A DNA stretch of 57,962 nt, taken from positions 1-57,962 of the forward strand of contig JAFAOS010000040.1 in NCBI GenBank assembly GCA_019247515.1, in the 5' to 3' direction. Every line of letters starts with the position of its first letter. The stretch's first letter is position 1. The notes below the pieces were generated by a model. The model had not been told where the DNA came from. It saw only the letters and a program-made list of their open reading frames with translations, and did not search any database. The stretch comes from Chloroflexota bacterium. Lineage in GTDB: Bacteria > Chloroflexota > UBA6077 > CF-72. Below are positions 17,382 through 26,717 of the stretch, one piece after another. The translations under genes were made by a program, and so were the position numbers.

Positions 17382-18545
17382 CTAATGAAGCAGGTCTTTG
17401 GACTGCAGGTACGCCTTGGCCGCCGCCTGGGCGTCCTGGTGGTCGATGGTCACCTGCTTGCCCAGCTGGGTGAGGTCCGCCGTGGTCAGCTTCGAGCTGA
17501 CGCTGTTCAGCAGCGTCCTGGCGTCGGGCGACTGCTGCAGGATCTGGTTGCGGATGACGGGGGCGATGTTGTCCGCCAGCTGCAGGTGCTTGTCGTCCTC
17601 CAGCAGCACGTAGTTGTTGGCCACGATGTTGGCGTCGGTCGTGAACAGCAGGCCAACGTCGATGTCGCCGCTCTCCAGTGCCGCGACCGTCAACGGGCCG
17701 CCCGAGTCCAGCGGCTTGAAGTCTTTGAAGTTCAGGCCGTAGGTGCTCATCAACCCCTGCAGGCAGAACGGCCGCTGCGGACACTCGGGCGGTCCGCCCA
17801 GGACGAGCTGCCCCGCGACGGGCTGGAGGTCGCTCATCTTGCTGAGCTTGTACTTGTCGGCAGTGGCCTGGGTGACCACGAAGCCGTTGGTGTCGACGGC
17901 TGAGGCGAAGTCGCCGACGGTGAGGTTCATCGGCGTCAGCAGGGCTTGCAGCGCCTGCTGGGTGGCGGCGGGATCGGCGGATGCCTTGGATGGCACGCCG
18001 GCCTTACCCGCGAGGAAGGCCTCGTAGGTGGCCATGTACTCGCCCATCAGGTCGATCTGACCCGAGGCCAGCGCCGGCGCGGTCACCTCGCGGGGTCCCA
18101 GGCCGAGGCCGCCATTCAGGTTTGAGCGATCGAGCGTCCAGCCGTTGGCCTCCAGGACCTGGCCGTACAGCTCGGCCAGGATCACGGACTCGGGGAAATT
18201 GGCCGCGCCGAGCTTGACCGTTCCTTTTTGTCCGGTCGCGCCGGCCGCGGCGGGGCTTGCGGCAGGCGAGGGGCTGGCAGCCACGCCCGGGCTGGGCGAG
18301 GGACTGGCAACCACACCCGGACTCGGTGCGGGACTGGCCGCGGCTAGTGGTGACGGGCTGGCAGCAGGACTGGCGGCCGGGCTGGCCGCGACAGCCGGGC
18401 TGGCAGCCGGGCTGGCGGCGGCGGGCGCCGTGGTGGGCGGGGCAGCAGGTGCGGTGGTCGGGCTTGGCGCGCCACCCGTCTGGCAGGCGCTCAGTAGCAG
18501 CGCCAGCGCCGACGCCCCGGCGGCAAGCAAGCGGATACTCCGCAT
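17382..18545 (-). CDS. Osmoprotectant (glycine-betaine-type) ABC substrate-binding lipoprotein
   Basis: A 387-residue lipoprotein: signal peptide with lipobox LLLSAC (Cys21), a linker of about 75 residues rich in Ala, Ser and Pro, then an OpuAC-type binding domain starting near KLGAANFPESVILAELYGQV. It captures a quaternary amine such as glycine betaine, choline or carnitine for import. The ATG at 18545 is chosen because AAAGGAG lies nine bases upstream; a TTG at 18554 has no such spacing. It follows the two permeases after a 234-bp gap, which may carry its own promoter to give excess binding protein. Confidence 0.88.
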   Translation of the reverse strand: MRSIRLLAAGASALALLLSACQTGGAPSPTTAPAAPPTTAPAAASPAASPAVAASPAASPAASPSPLAAASPAPSPGVVASPSPSPGVAASPSPAASPAAAGATGQKGTVKLGAANFPESVILAELYGQVLEANGWTLDRSNLNGGLGLGPREVTAPALASGQIDLMGEYMATYEAFLAGKAGVPSKASADPAATQQALQALLTPMNLTVGDFASAVDTNGFVVTQATADKYKLSKMSDLQPVAGQLVLGGPPECPQRPFCLQGLMSTYGLNFKDFKPLDSGGPLTVAALESGDIDVGLLFTTDANIVANNYVLLEDDKHLQLADNIAPVIRNQILQQSPDARTLLNSVSSKLTTADLTQLGKQVTIDHQDAQAAAKAYLQSKDLLH

Positions 18546-18779
18546 TGGGTGCAACTCCTTTCGCGGCCCAGCGTGGGCCGTGTCGAGGTTTAATAGGAGC
18601 CCGCATCGCGTGCGCGCGTCTCACACGGATGTGGACTTACCTTCACTCAATCAGACGCGGCCACGAATTGCAAGCGCGCCCGGCTCTCAGCAAGCGTTTT
18701 TGAGAGGGGCGGCGCGCCCCTCCGCCGCGCAAGCACCGTGCATAAGCAAACGTGAGAGCTACTGTTGCAGCGGCGGTGC

Positions 18780-19499
18780 TTATCGGGGGCCCTCTTGCGC
18801 GCCCAGCCCGGCGCTGCTCTCTCCTTCGCGCAGGCCCGAGGACACGGTCACGCGTTCGACGCCGCCGAAGACCACCTCGACGCCGATCGACAGCAGCGCC
18901 ACCAGCACCGCGCCGACGAACAGCCTGGGATATTCCTGTCTGGCCAGACCGTCGACGATGTAGCGGCCCAGTCCGCCGCCGGCGACCAGCGCGCCCAGCG
19001 TCGCGGTGGCCACGATGGCCACTGCCGAGTTGCGGATGCCGGCCAGGATCAATGGCATGCCGATGGGCAGCTCCACGTGGCGCAGCACCTGCCGTTCGCG
19101 CAGGCCCATGCCGCGCGCCGCCTCGACCACGTCCTGATCGACACCCCGCACCGCGACGTAGCTGTTGGTCAGCACCGGCGGAATGCCCAGCGGCACCAGC
19201 GCGAAGAAGGTCGGCCAGAAACCCAGCCCGAGCTTGAGCGTCAGCGCCAGCGGCAGCATCAACGCCAGCAGCGCCAGCGACGGCATCGCCCGACCCAGGT
19301 TCGCGATATTGATGGCCAGAAAGCCGCCGCGCCCGGTGTGCCCGGCCCACACGCCGATCGGCAGCGCGATCAACACCGCGGCCAGGACGGTCACGCCCGA
19401 GATCAACAGGTGCTCGGCAACGCGATTCGGGATGCCGTCGGAGCCGGTCCAGTGCTCGGGCGCCGCGAGCCACGCCGCGACCGACTGCGCGAAGTCCAT
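18780..19499 (-). CDS. Osmoprotectant ABC transporter permease
   Basis: A 239-residue permease of the ProW/OpuB type with about five to six helices. The EAA loop that docks onto the ATPase is EAARGMGLRERQVLRHVELP. The hydrophilic C-terminus (about 25 residues, Gly/Glu-rich) is not conserved. Located three bases after the first permease, so co-translated. The two permeases probably form a heterodimeric channel, as in OpuBB/OpuBD systems. A loose inverted repeat (AAGCACCG 18731-18738, CGGTGCTT 18774-18781) overlaps its stop and may damp read-through to the binding-protein gene. Confidence 0.88.
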   Translation of the reverse strand: MDFAQSVAAWLAAPEHWTGSDGIPNRVAEHLLISGVTVLAAVLIALPIGVWAGHTGRGGFLAINIANLGRAMPSLALLALMLPLALTLKLGLGFWPTFFALVPLGIPPVLTNSYVAVRGVDQDVVEAARGMGLRERQVLRHVELPIGMPLILAGIRNSAVAIVATATLGALVAGGGLGRYIVDGLARQEYPRLFVGAVLVALLSIGVEVVFGGVERVTVSSGLREGESSAGLGAQEGPR

Positions 19500-19502
19500 G
19501 CC

Positions 19503-20159
19503 TCAGCGCGTCGCGCGCGTCCAGGGCGTGACGCCACGCTGGATGAGCACGAGCACCGCATCCAGGATGACCGCGAGGGCGATCGAGAGTACGGCGCCGA
19601 TGACCAAGGGTGTCGCGAAGAACTGCTGGATGCCCTGCAGGATGAGCGCCCCGAGGCCGCCCTGTCCGATGACGCCGGTCACGGTGACCAGGCCGATGGT
19701 AGTGATCAGCGCCACGCGGACGCCGGCGATGATCACCGACATGGCCAGGGGCAGCTCGATGCGCCACAACATCTGCCACTGCGAGTAGCCCATGCCGACG
19801 GCCGACTCCCGAACGTCTGAAGGCACCGAGCGAAAGCCGCTCACGATATTGCGGATCAGGATCAGCAGCGTGTAGCTGACCAGGCCGATCTCGGCGGTGA
19901 GGATCGTCAGGCCCGTAAAGGGGACGAGCAGCGCGAACAGCGCGAGGCTCGGAATCGAGTACATGACGCCGCTCACCCAGGTGATCGGCGCATACAGGAC
20001 AGGCAATCTGCGAATCGCCAGGCTGAGCACGAAGGCGATCAAAAAGCCCACACCGACGGCGATGCCTGTCAGGATCAGGTGCTCTTCGACGCGCCGGCCG
20101 ATGTCGGGCAGGTGGTCGAAGGTCCAGCTCCACAGGATGAGCGGATCGCCGGGCCTCAC
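19503..20159 (-). CDS. Osmoprotectant ABC transporter permease
   Basis: A 218-residue ProW/OpuB-type permease. Helices fill residues 28-215, and the EAA loop is ESAVGMGYSQWQMLWRIELP. Starts at GTG 20159. A 112-bp gap separates it from the ATPase gene and holds a small palindrome (GACGCTGAGCGTC, 20243-20255) of unknown role. It is similar in length and topology to the next permease, consistent with a duplicated pair. Confidence 0.88.
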   Translation of the reverse strand: MRPGDPLILWSWTFDHLPDIGRRVEEHLILTGIAVGVGFLIAFVLSLAIRRLPVLYAPITWVSGVMYSIPSLALFALLVPFTGLTILTAEIGLVSYTLLILIRNIVSGFRSVPSDVRESAVGMGYSQWQMLWRIELPLAMSVIIAGVRVALITTIGLVTVTGVIGQGGLGALILQGIQQFFATPLVIGAVLSIALAVILDAVLVLIQRGVTPWTRATR

Positions 20160-20271
20160 AGCAATTCCCCTGCATCCATCCTGGAGGATCTCGTCGTCAG
20201 GGATATCGTGTCGATGACAAGAAGAAACTCCTTGACATTGCTGACGCTGAGCGTCTGAGGCGGGCAGCCGA

Positions 20272-21414
20272 TCATAGGACGGCGACCGCCTCTGGCTCGG
20301 GGTCGGTGCGGAACGCGTGACCCAGCTCGTCGAACGTCAGCATGCCGCTGAAGTGGCCGTGTTCGTCGACGACCACCGCGGTCTGAACGGCTGAGGTCAG
20401 CAGCATCGCGAGAGCGTCGCGCAGCGTCGTCTCGAGGTGGACCAGGGGCGACGAGGCGTCGAGCGACTCCGCGCTGAGCGTGCCATCCCCCACCAGCTCA
20501 GAGGCTTTGACCCAGCCCAGCGGCGCATCCGACCGGTCGAGAAGCAGGACCCAGCTCGTCTCGCCTTCGAGCGCGTGGCGACGCGCCGACTGGAGAGACT
20601 CGCCCACGCGAGCAACCACGCCCGACTCCAGGCGCACGTCGGCAACCCTCAGCAGGCTCAAACGTTTGAGACCCCGGTCGGTGCCGACGAAGCGCGAAAC
20701 GAAGTCGCTGGCTGGGTGCGCCAGCAGCTCCGTAGGTGGCGCGTACTGCGCCAGGTGGCCGCCTTGCTGCATGACCGCGACGCGCGAGCCCATCTTGATC
20801 GCCTCGTCGATGTCGTGGGTGACGAACAGCACCGTGGTGCCCTGGGTGCGATGCAAGCGCAGGAACTCGTTCTGCAGCCGCTCGCGGACGATGGGATCGA
20901 CCGCGCCGAACGGCTCGTCCATGAGCATCACGGGCGGCTCGGCCGCCATGGCCCGCGCCACGCCGACGCGTTGACGCTCGCCGCCCGACAATTGCGCCGG
21001 GTAGCGATTGCGGACGAGGGCCGGATCGAGCCCGACCAGATCCAGGAGCTCCTCGGTGCGGCGCTGGATGCGAGCCTTCGGCCAACCCAGCAGGCGCGGG
21101 ACGGTGCCGACGTTTTCGGCGATGGTCTGGTGCGGAAACAGCCCAATCTGCTGGATGACATAGCCGATGCCGCGGCGCAGCTCGGTCAGGTCGATCTGCA
21201 TGACGTCGCGGTCGTCGATCAGCACCTGGCCGCTGGACGGCTCGACGAGCCGATTGACCATCTTCAGGCTGGTGGTTTTGCCGCAGCCGCTGGGACCAAC
21301 CAGCACGCAAATGTCCCCGGCGGGCACGCGCAGCGACAGGTCGACCACCGCGGCGCCCTGCTGCGCGCCGTACTGCTTGCTCACGTGGCGAAATTCGACC
21401 GTGGCCGGGTTCAT
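20272..21414 (-). CDS. Osmoprotectant ABC transporter ATPase with C-terminal CBS region
   Basis: A 380-residue ProV/OpuBA-type ATPase. Walker A GPSGCGKTT (residues 40-48), the LSGGERQRV signature and Walker B MLMDEPFGAVD are all present. The C-terminal third has a CBS pair (VDEHGHFSGMLTFDELGHAF), which in OpuA-type transporters senses ionic strength. The ATG overlaps the DUF1684 stop (ATGA), so both are expressed together. Order in the operon is DUF1684, ATPase, permease, permease, binding protein. Confidence 0.93.
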   Translation of the reverse strand: MNPATVEFRHVSKQYGAQQGAAVVDLSLRVPAGDICVLVGPSGCGKTTSLKMVNRLVEPSSGQVLIDDRDVMQIDLTELRRGIGYVIQQIGLFPHQTIAENVGTVPRLLGWPKARIQRRTEELLDLVGLDPALVRNRYPAQLSGGERQRVGVARAMAAEPPVMLMDEPFGAVDPIVRERLQNEFLRLHRTQGTTVLFVTHDIDEAIKMGSRVAVMQQGGHLAQYAPPTELLAHPASDFVSRFVGTDRGLKRLSLLRVADVRLESGVVARVGESLQSARRHALEGETSWVLLLDRSDAPLGWVKASELVGDGTLSAESLDASSPLVHLETTLRDALAMLLTSAVQTAVVVDEHGHFSGMLTFDELGHAFRTDPEPEAVAVL

Positions 21415-22019
21415 CGCGATTGTTCGCCCGCCTCGACGGGAATGGACAGGCGGCTGTCAGGTGGAGCGAGCGGGCACACCCAGACGGGATCATAGGCGCA
21501 CGACGGGTGGTAGGCGTAGTTGAAGTCGAGGATCACCGTGGCGTCGTCGGCGCTGGCGCCGAGGTCGGCGCTCTTGATGGTGTCCAGCAAATAACGACCC
21601 CCGCCATAGGTCAGACTGCCGCTGGTGGCGTCTTTGAATGGCACAAAGAGTCCACCCGCGTAACCGTCGATCCACAGCGCTGGCAGCTCCAGATGCTGCT
21701 GATGCAGCTCGAATGTGAGGGTGCCGATACGGTGGAAAGCCACCTCGGCTGGTGCTCCCTGGGGCACTTCATGCTCATCCGGCAGGAAGTGGGCCACGAC
21801 GCGGGCGGCTGGATCGAACGGCCAGTACGGGAGCCCTCCGAAACGTGCGCGCTCGTCGACGGGGAGTGGACTCTGCGGGTGATTCTTGAACAGATCGTCC
21901 TTCTGGGCGCGAAACCACTGGAGCGTGTCGGCGTCGGGCGGCCGGCGTCGCACTTCGGCGAAGATCGCGGCGACCCGTCGACGCCAGTCGAGCAGCTCGA
22001 GGTACGCCGAGGTCACCAC
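21411..22019 (-). CDS. DUF1684 family protein
   Basis: A 202-residue cytoplasmic protein of the DUF1684 family, recognised by YLELLDWRRRVAAIFAEVR, LPYWPFDPAARVVAHF, FVPFKDATSGSLTYGGGRY and FNYAYHPSCAYDP. Biochemical role unknown. I start it at GTG 22019: TACACT lies nine bases upstream, giving a likely leaderless start, and the family homology begins there. An ATG at 22088 would add a 23-residue tail encoded by an intergenic palindrome that recurs elsewhere. It is translationally coupled to the osmoprotectant ATPase. Confidence 0.82.
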   Translation of the reverse strand: MVTSAYLELLDWRRRVAAIFAEVRRRPPDADTLQWFRAQKDDLFKNHPQSPLPVDERARFGGLPYWPFDPAARVVAHFLPDEHEVPQGAPAEVAFHRIGTLTFELHQQHLELPALWIDGYAGGLFVPFKDATSGSLTYGGGRYLLDTIKSADLGASADDATVILDFNYAYHPSCAYDPVWVCPLAPPDSRLSIPVEAGEQSR

Positions 22020-22028
22020 TGGGGGGCG

Positions 22029-22034
22029 AGTGTA
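22029..22034 (-). promoter_or_regulatory. -10 hexamer for a leaderless DUF1684 operon
   Basis: TACACT on the minus strand, nine bases before GTG 22019. No convincing -35; a 23-bp palindrome lies six bases further upstream. Confidence 0.45.
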
Positions 22035-22040
22035 GACCGT

Positions 22041-22063
22041 CGCTCCCTCTCCCTCTGGGAGAG
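22041..22063. repeat. 23-bp palindromic element, copy A
   Basis: CGCTCCC, nine bases, GGGAGAG. Its near edge is six bases from the TACACT hexamer of the DUF1684 gene. The same element, inverted, occurs at 29196-29218 with 21 of 23 positions shared. It could be an operator or a dispersed repeat. Confidence 0.6.
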
Positions 22064-22112
22064 TTGTTCGCGGTGCAACCACCTTCATTGCCCCTGCGTC
22101 TAACCGACGTCG

Positions 22113-23501
22113 ATGACTCGCCCGTATGACCCCGACCCGTACCCGCGCGGCGGGTCGGCACTGTCGCGCGGCTTCCTGCCGCTGGCGCTGATCACTCTCG
22201 GGGTCGTGTTTCTGCTCAGCAATCTGATCCCCGACCGCGGCCGCGCCGCGCTCATCGTCCTTGGCCTCGGCGCGGCGTTCGCCATCGGTCGTCTGACGAC
22301 CGGCCGCTACGGGTACGCGGTGCCCGCCGGCATCTTGATGGCCATTGGCGTCTACGTCCTGGTCCACGAATTCGACATCCAGGGCCTGCGCGGGATGTCG
22401 AGCGCCGGCCTGTTCTTCGTCCTGCTGGGCCTCGGCTTCGCCGCCGTGTACGTCATCGGCCTGCGGCCCGCCGAAATCTGGCCGCTGTTTCCCGCGGTCA
22501 TCCTGGTCGGCCTGGGCCTGGTCCTGCTCGGCGCGTCGTGGATCGGACCGCTGGCATCCCTCAGCTGGATTACCGCGTACTGGCCCGTGGCGCTGGTGCT
22601 GCTCGGCGCCTGGCTGCTTCTGCGCGAGGCGATACCCGCGCCGGTGCGCCGGCCGATGGCGACTCTCGGCGGGCTGGCGCTGCTGGTGTACGGCATCCTG
22701 GCGGCCGCGGCGAGCGTGGCCGCGGGTGGCGCGCTCTCGCGCACGGGCATCGCGCCAGGGTCCGGCAGCGCACCCTTCGCCGACACGATCACCCTGGATC
22801 AACCGATCTCGGCCGGGCAGACCCTGACGGTCGCCAACACCAGCGGATCGACGACGATCCACGGCGGTGACGGACAGACGGTACACGTCGTGGCCAGCCG
22901 CCACTTCGCGATCGGCGGCCAGGGTCCAGATGTGCGGCTCACGCCCACGAGCTCAGGCCTGAGCCTGGGCTCGACCACCACTGGCCGAGGTGGGACGTTC
23001 TTTGGCGACGACGGCTCAGTCGACTACACGGTCGAACTGCCTGCCGCGGCGGCGGTGAACGTGCAGTCGAGCAGCGGGCAGGTGCAGGTCGATGGTGTCT
23101 CGGGACCCGTCGACGTCACGACCACATCTGGCAGCGTGCACCTGAACGACATTTCCGGTGCGGTGAGTGCGACGTCGACAAGCGGCTCGATCGCAGGTTC
23201 ACAGCTGCTGCACGTGCGGCAAGCGCGCGCCACGAGCGGGTCGATTTCGCTGGAGTCGGTCTTCACCGATCCAGCGCAGATCACCACGACGAGCGGCAAG
23301 GTCAACCTGAAGCTGCTGCCGGGCAGCGCCGAGCAGTTGGACGTGCATTCGAGCAGTGGCAGCGTGGAGCCGCAAGGCGGGCTGCAGCTGAGCAATGGCG
23401 TGACGCGCCGAGACACGCTGAGCGGGACACTCGGCACGCCCGCGGCCGGCGCGACACTCGACGTGCAGACGCAAAGCGGCGGCGTGACCGTCGGCCAGTA
23501 A
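22113..23501 (+). CDS. LiaF/DUF4097-like membrane protein with beta-helical repeat domain
   Basis: A 462-residue protein. The N-terminal half (about 20-210) has six to seven hydrophobic helices arranged as in LiaF-type membrane proteins; the C-terminal half (about 225-462) has short Ser/Thr/Gly-rich repeats (TSGSVHLNDISG, TSGSIAGSQ, TSGSISLESV, TSGKVNLKLL, SSGSVEPQGG) typical of DUF4097-type right-handed beta-helices. LiaF-related proteins help sense envelope stress, but no LiaRS pair is nearby. It is divergent from DUF1684. Confidence 0.72.
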   Translation: MTRPYDPDPYPRGGSALSRGFLPLALITLGVVFLLSNLIPDRGRAALIVLGLGAAFAIGRLTTGRYGYAVPAGILMAIGVYVLVHEFDIQGLRGMSSAGLFFVLLGLGFAAVYVIGLRPAEIWPLFPAVILVGLGLVLLGASWIGPLASLSWITAYWPVALVLLGAWLLLREAIPAPVRRPMATLGGLALLVYGILAAAASVAAGGALSRTGIAPGSGSAPFADTITLDQPISAGQTLTVANTSGSTTIHGGDGQTVHVVASRHFAIGGQGPDVRLTPTSSGLSLGSTTTGRGGTFFGDDGSVDYTVELPAAAAVNVQSSSGQVQVDGVSGPVDVTTTSGSVHLNDISGAVSATSTSGSIAGSQLLHVRQARATSGSISLESVFTDPAQITTTSGKVNLKLLPGSAEQLDVHSSSGSVEPQGGLQLSNGVTRRDTLSGTLGTPAAGATLDVQTQSGGVTVGQ

Positions 23502-23510
23502 CGCCCGCGG

Positions 23511-26500
23511 CTACACCCCGACTGGCGGCAGCCCCGCGTTGTCGATCGACTGGTTGAGGAAGGCGACCTCCGTGGCGAGCACTTCGCCGAGCTGATCCAA
23601 CTGGGTTTGAACCCGTCGTGAGAGGTCCTCGTACACGCCCCGGGCCGCGCTCGTCGGCGCCCCGTCTCCGCTGGCGATGACACCCTCCAGGGAGGCGAGC
23701 TTGCCGTTCAACTTCACTGGCAACCCGAGCGTGTCGCCCCGAGACACGGCCTTGGCCTGAATCAATTCGGCTTCGATCGGCTTGAGCCGCTCCAGCAGCG
23801 CCGCGGCGGAAGTATGCACCGACTCGAGCTCGGGCTTGCCCTTCGAGCGGCCGAGCCAGTCGTCCGCCTGGCGGCGCACCGTGCGCAACTGGTTGACGGC
23901 CGCGTGCGTCTCCGACAGACGCGCGTGCACCTGCCGCAGCAGCTCGAACTGCGCGCGCAGGTCCGCGTCCGTGGCCTCCAGCCGCGGATCGCGGCGCACT
24001 TCGAACTCCTGCTCGTAAGTCTGGTCGTCCACGGTAAGCCGCACTCGATACGTCCCCGGCGGCACCTGCGGCCCGGCGATGCCTCCCTCGACCAGCTCGT
24101 TGGCGACGTCGTCACCCTCGATTTTGGTTGCATCCGGATACCGCAGGTTCCAGGTCCAGCGGTTCAGACCGGCTTCCTTGGGAATGCGCGGCTGCTTGTT
24201 CTTGCGCGCCTCGGCCTTTTCTTCGTCCGTGGTGGCCGCTGCCTCGAGGTCGCGACTCGAAAACGTACGGATCTCGCGGCCATCGGACTCCAGGAACGTC
24301 AGGGAGATATCGCCTTCGGGCGTTTTTGCCAGGAAATAGTCCACGATGGCCCCGTCGGGCGGATTCCTGGCCGCGTCCAGGTACTGGTCGATCTTGTCGC
24401 CGGTGCGCGGATCGTCCTTCTGTGTGTAGGTGACCATCACCGCGCCTGGCATGCGGTAGTTCTTGCCGCGGATGGCCTTGTGGCCGAAGCCGGTCTTGCT
24501 GGTGTACCTGACCACCGGGCGGGGCTTGACGAGCACCGTGGCGGCGTCGTCATAGAGCGCGCGCACCGGCCCCAGGTGGTCGAGAATCCAGAACGATCGC
24601 CCATGCGTGGCGATGGCCAGGTCGCCCTCGGGCTCCTTCACCACCAGGTCGTGGATCGGCACGACCGGCAAATTGCCTTTGAGTGTCTGCCAGTTCGCCC
24701 CGTCGTCAAAGGACACGTACAACCCCGTTTCCGTGCCGGCGTACAGCAGTCCGCGCCGAGTGGGGTCCTCACGAATCGTGCGGCAGAAGACGTTGTCGGG
24801 CAGCCCCGAAGTAATCCGCGTCCAGGTGGCGCCGTAGTCCGAGGTCTTGAACAGGTAGGGCGCGAAGTCGTCGAGCTTGTAGCGATTGGCGGCCACATAC
24901 GCGCAGGCCGGATCATGGGGCGACGCATCGATGATGCTCACCAGGCTCCACTCGGGCATCTGCGGGGGTGTGACGTTTTGCCAGGAGGCGGCGTTGTCGC
25001 GCGAGACGTGGACCAGGCCATCGTCGGAGCCGGCCCAGAACACTCCTGGCTGGCGCGGCGACTCGGCGAAGGCGAAGACGGTGCCGTAATACTCGGCGCC
25101 GGTGTTGTCGCCCGTGATGGGTCCGCCCGAGGACTCGAACTTGCTGGCGTCGTTGCGGGTGAGGTCTGGACTGATCGGCTGCCAGTTCGCGCCGTCGTCC
25201 GTCGAACGGAACACGATGTTGCCCGTCACGTACAGCACGTTCGGGTCGTGTGGCGACAGCAACGTCGGAAAGGTCCACTGAAAGCGGTAGCGGGCGTCTT
25301 TGGCGCCCGAGCCGAGCATCTCTTCGGGCCAGACGTCGATGCCCCGCGCCTGACCGGTCGAATGGTCGTAGCGCGTCAGGTAGCCGAGGTAGCTGCCGGC
25401 GAAAATGATGTCGGGTCGATCCGGTCGGACGGCGATGTAGCCGCTTTCACCACCGCCGATCTCCCAGTACTCGGCGTGCGTGATGGCCGTCAGCGGCGAG
25501 CGGCTGGGCACCGAGATGGTGGTGTTGTCCTGCTGCGCGCCGTGCAACCGGTACGGCGTCCGGCTGTCGGTGGTCACGTGGTACATCTCCGCCGTCGGCT
25601 GGTTGTAGATAGACGACCAGCTGGCGCCCGCGTTGAACGTGACCAGCGCGCCGCCGTCGTTGCCTTCGATCATCCGCCGGTTGTCGCGCGGGTCGATCCA
25701 CAGCTCGTGATTGTCGCCGTGCGGGATCGCGAACTGGTTGAACGTCTGGCCGCCGTCGATCGACTTCCAGGTGTCGATGTTGAGCACCCACACGGTGTCG
25801 GCGTCACGCGGGTCGGCAATGATGTGGTGGTAGTACCAGGCGCGTTCGCGCAGCTCGCGCCGTTCGCTGACCTTGTCCCAGGTCTCGCCGCCGTCCTCGG
25901 AGCGAAACACGGCGCCGTCTTCGGCCTCGACGATGGCGTACACGCGGTCGCGCTGGGCGCCCGAGACGCATACGCCGATCTTGCCGAGGATGCCTTTAGG
26001 CAGGCTCTTGTGGCGCGAGACCTCGGTCCAGGTGTCCCCGCCGTCGACCGACTTGAACAGGCCGCTGCCAGGTCCGCCGCTGGTCAGACTCGACGGTCCG
26101 CGGCGCGCCTCCCAGAAGGAGGCGTACAGGACACGCGGGTTGAACGGGTCCATGCTCAGGTCGTTGGCGCCGGCGTCCGCGCCGCGAAACAGGACGTGTT
26201 CCCAGGTGGCGCCGCCATCGCGCGAACGGAAGACGCCGCGTTCCGCGTTTGGACCGTGCGCGTGCCCGAGCGCCGCAACGTACACCAGGTTCGGGTCGCT
26301 CGGGTGGACCCGGACTTTGGAAATATGGCGGGTATCCCTCAAGCTGAGGTGCGTCCAGCTCTTGCCGGCGTCAGTTGAGCGGTAAACGCCGTCCCCGTGC
26401 GACACGTTGCCGCGGATGCAGCTTTCGCCCATGCCGACGTACAGGACATTGGGATCGGCGCTCGCCACGGCGATGGCTCCCACCGACGCGCGCTGGAAGA

Positions 26501-26684
26501 AGCCGTCCGAGACGTTTTGCCAGTAGATGCCGCCGTCGTTGGTCTTCCATACGCCGCCGCCGGTCGAGCCGAAGTAGAAGACCTGCGCGTCGAACGGGTC
26601 GCCGGCCACCGCGCCGACCCGCCCGCCGCGGTACGGGCCGACCAATCGGTATTCGAGGGTGTGGAGCATGTCCGCTGCAGTCAT
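23511..26684 (-). CDS. VPS10/BNR-repeat beta-propeller protein (paralogue 1)
   Basis: A 1057-residue protein of the sortilin-VPS10/BNR glycosyl-hydrolase-like family. At least eight Asp-box motifs are seen (STDAGKSW, SRDGGATW, SVDGGDTW, SEDGGETW, STDDGANW, SRDNAASW, TSDYGATW, SFDDGANW), each marking a propeller blade. The C-terminal 300 residues have a beta-sandwich and a helical region. No signal peptide is visible at MTAADMLHTLEYRLVGP. Catalytic activity is unproven for the family. Closely related to the protein at 39028-42258. Confidence 0.85.
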   Translation of the reverse strand: MTAADMLHTLEYRLVGPYRGGRVGAVAGDPFDAQVFYFGSTGGGVWKTNDGGIYWQNVSDGFFQRASVGAIAVASADPNVLYVGMGESCIRGNVSHGDGVYRSTDAGKSWTHLSLRDTRHISKVRVHPSDPNLVYVAALGHAHGPNAERGVFRSRDGGATWEHVLFRGADAGANDLSMDPFNPRVLYASFWEARRGPSSLTSGGPGSGLFKSVDGGDTWTEVSRHKSLPKGILGKIGVCVSGAQRDRVYAIVEAEDGAVFRSEDGGETWDKVSERRELRERAWYYHHIIADPRDADTVWVLNIDTWKSIDGGQTFNQFAIPHGDNHELWIDPRDNRRMIEGNDGGALVTFNAGASWSSIYNQPTAEMYHVTTDSRTPYRLHGAQQDNTTISVPSRSPLTAITHAEYWEIGGGESGYIAVRPDRPDIIFAGSYLGYLTRYDHSTGQARGIDVWPEEMLGSGAKDARYRFQWTFPTLLSPHDPNVLYVTGNIVFRSTDDGANWQPISPDLTRNDASKFESSGGPITGDNTGAEYYGTVFAFAESPRQPGVFWAGSDDGLVHVSRDNAASWQNVTPPQMPEWSLVSIIDASPHDPACAYVAANRYKLDDFAPYLFKTSDYGATWTRITSGLPDNVFCRTIREDPTRRGLLYAGTETGLYVSFDDGANWQTLKGNLPVVPIHDLVVKEPEGDLAIATHGRSFWILDHLGPVRALYDDAATVLVKPRPVVRYTSKTGFGHKAIRGKNYRMPGAVMVTYTQKDDPRTGDKIDQYLDAARNPPDGAIVDYFLAKTPEGDISLTFLESDGREIRTFSSRDLEAAATTDEEKAEARKNKQPRIPKEAGLNRWTWNLRYPDATKIEGDDVANELVEGGIAGPQVPPGTYRVRLTVDDQTYEQEFEVRRDPRLEATDADLRAQFELLRQVHARLSETHAAVNQLRTVRRQADDWLGRSKGKPELESVHTSAAALLERLKPIEAELIQAKAVSRGDTLGLPVKLNGKLASLEGVIASGDGAPTSAARGVYEDLSRRVQTQLDQLGEVLATEVAFLNQSIDNAGLPPVGV

Positions 26685-26692
26685 CGATGCTC

Positions 26693-26709
26693 AGGTTATG
26701 CCGCACAAT
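26693..26709. promoter_or_regulatory. Divergent -10 hexamers between BNR protein and DNA polymerase IV genes
   Basis: The two start codons are only 33 bp apart. On the minus strand TAACCT (26698-26693) lies eight bases before ATG 26684; on the plus strand CACAAT (26704-26709) lies eight bases before ATG 26718. Both fit leaderless transcripts from back-to-back promoters; the plus-strand hexamer is the weaker match. Confidence 0.4.
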
Positions 26710-26717
26710 GCGAATCG

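Noticed and set aside
23814..26378. An 854-residue open frame on the plus strand over the BNR gene
   Set aside because: Composition is typical of an antisense frame (Arg/Val/His-rich, no motifs); the minus strand encodes an intact repeat protein.
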